Assembly: GCA_947305065.1 (NCBI GenBank)
Contig: CAMZCT010000002.1
Location: forward strand, 97,085 to 161,084
Source of the DNA: an uncultured Mycoplasmatota bacterium
GTDB lineage: Bacteria > Bacillota_I > Bacilli_A > RF39 > UBA660
Direction of reading: 5' to 3'
Length of the DNA stretch: 64,000 nt
Each line of letters begins with the position of its first letter. Position 1 is the stretch's first letter. Both the position numbers and the translations under genes were made by a program. The notes beneath the pieces are model-generated. The model worked only from the letters and a program-made list of their open reading frames with translations. It made no database searches and was not told the origin of the DNA. Positions 63,677 through 64,000 of this stretch are shown here, in pieces.

Positions 63677-64000
63677 CTACTTTTTTATAGATTTTTCTTC
63701 ATTATATTTTGCATTATAATAATTAATTGACTTATTCAATAAACCGTCTTTAACAACTTCAATTTTTTCTTTATTTCTTAACAAATCTATAAAACTATCT
63801 TTTCCTAAAGTATCTATTAAATAACTAACCATCAAATAAGCATAATCATAACTATCATATTCATGCATACCAAATTCATTTTCTATTTCCTCTTGATTTG
63901 GAATAGGACTATTATTGATATAATTATCTAATAACCATTTAATACCTTTAGAATATGTACCATCTAAATACTTTGCTATACCTTCATTTAACCATTCTGG
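63677..64000 (-). CDS. zinc-metallopeptidase-like protein, C-terminal part (cut by edge)
   Basis: 108 codons are visible, running off the right edge in frame. PEWLNEGIAKYLDG matches the WLNEGIA-type segment that follows HExxH in gluzincin (MA clan) peptidases, with the third zinc ligand Glu. The HExxH would be just upstream, outside the window. The gene ends in EKSIKK, abutting displaced start copy 8. Confidence 0.6.
   Translation of the reverse strand, partial: PEWLNEGIAKYLDGTYSKGIKWLLDNYINNSPIPNQEEIENEFGMHEYDSYDYAYLMVSYLIDTLGKDSFIDLLRNKEKIEVVKDGLLNKSINYYNAKYNEEKSIKK

Noticed and set aside
1..64000. Recoding of TGA as Trp (Mycoplasma-like code)
   Set aside because: Tryptophans in conserved proteins such as AlaS, HU and TopA are TGG, and TGA ends several genes cleanly (for example the YunG-like gene).

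Overview
The window is AT-rich DNA of a low-GC Gram-positive bacterium (Bacillota). The standard code is used: tryptophans in conserved proteins are TGG and TGA acts as a stop. A class B sortase, NPxTG-type sorting signals, an LtaS-like enzyme, RNase Y, RbgA/YlqF, RecD2 and an alanine T-box all fit a Gram-positive with a simple wall. The many small secreted proteins suggest a gut-associated, uncultured Bacilli-like lineage; that placement is inference. Nearly all genes lie on the minus strand.

Layout. 0-8 kb: a DUF4186 fragment, a CDF cation transporter, an HD protein and lepA, then a damaged stretch (4.9-7.9 kb) with a frameshifted ABC ATPase fused to the tail of a sortase substrate, two lipoproteins and an acetyltransferase lacking its N terminus. 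8-19 kb: alaS (no C-terminal domain) behind a T-box and a small kinase gene, a methyltransferase-like protein, a sortase substrate, recD2, mtaB and two membrane-anchored proteins. 19-29 kb: a redox-like gene pair with eroded cofactor motifs, a five-gene ABC/membrane operon, a surface protein and a yidD operon. 29-43 kb: a 1903-residue pilin-like surface protein, rny, hemW-like, a thioredoxin-like protein without CxxC, HU, a zinc-ribbon protein and, on the plus strand, the sortase. 43-52 kb: carbamate kinase, three tandem noncoding RNA units, topA, an LtaS-like enzyme, rnhB and rbgA. 52-64 kb: an accessory array of small genes directly upstream of rbgA.

Two features stand out. First, four copies of an unassigned structured-RNA family: one after alaS at 7.9-8.3 kb and three in tandem at 44.85-46.23 kb. 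Each has a near-consensus sigma-A promoter with a 17-nt spacer, a 10-12 bp helix joining the RNA 5' end to a site about 230-290 nt downstream, and a rho-independent terminator. Two copies share an identical 45-nt block.

Second, the accessory array contains eight displaced copies of a ribosome-binding site, start codon and short N terminus (consensus MNNENKTNINW). These resemble the 5' end of a YlqF/RbgA gene, whose proteins typically start near INWYPGHMAK. The array ends at the intact rbgA. The simplest reading is repeated insertion of small gene cassettes at the 5' end of rbgA, each leaving a displaced rbgA start behind. Unrelated genes then end in the same VDPNE tail because their stop codons overlap the displaced start. 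No recombinase is visible in the window.
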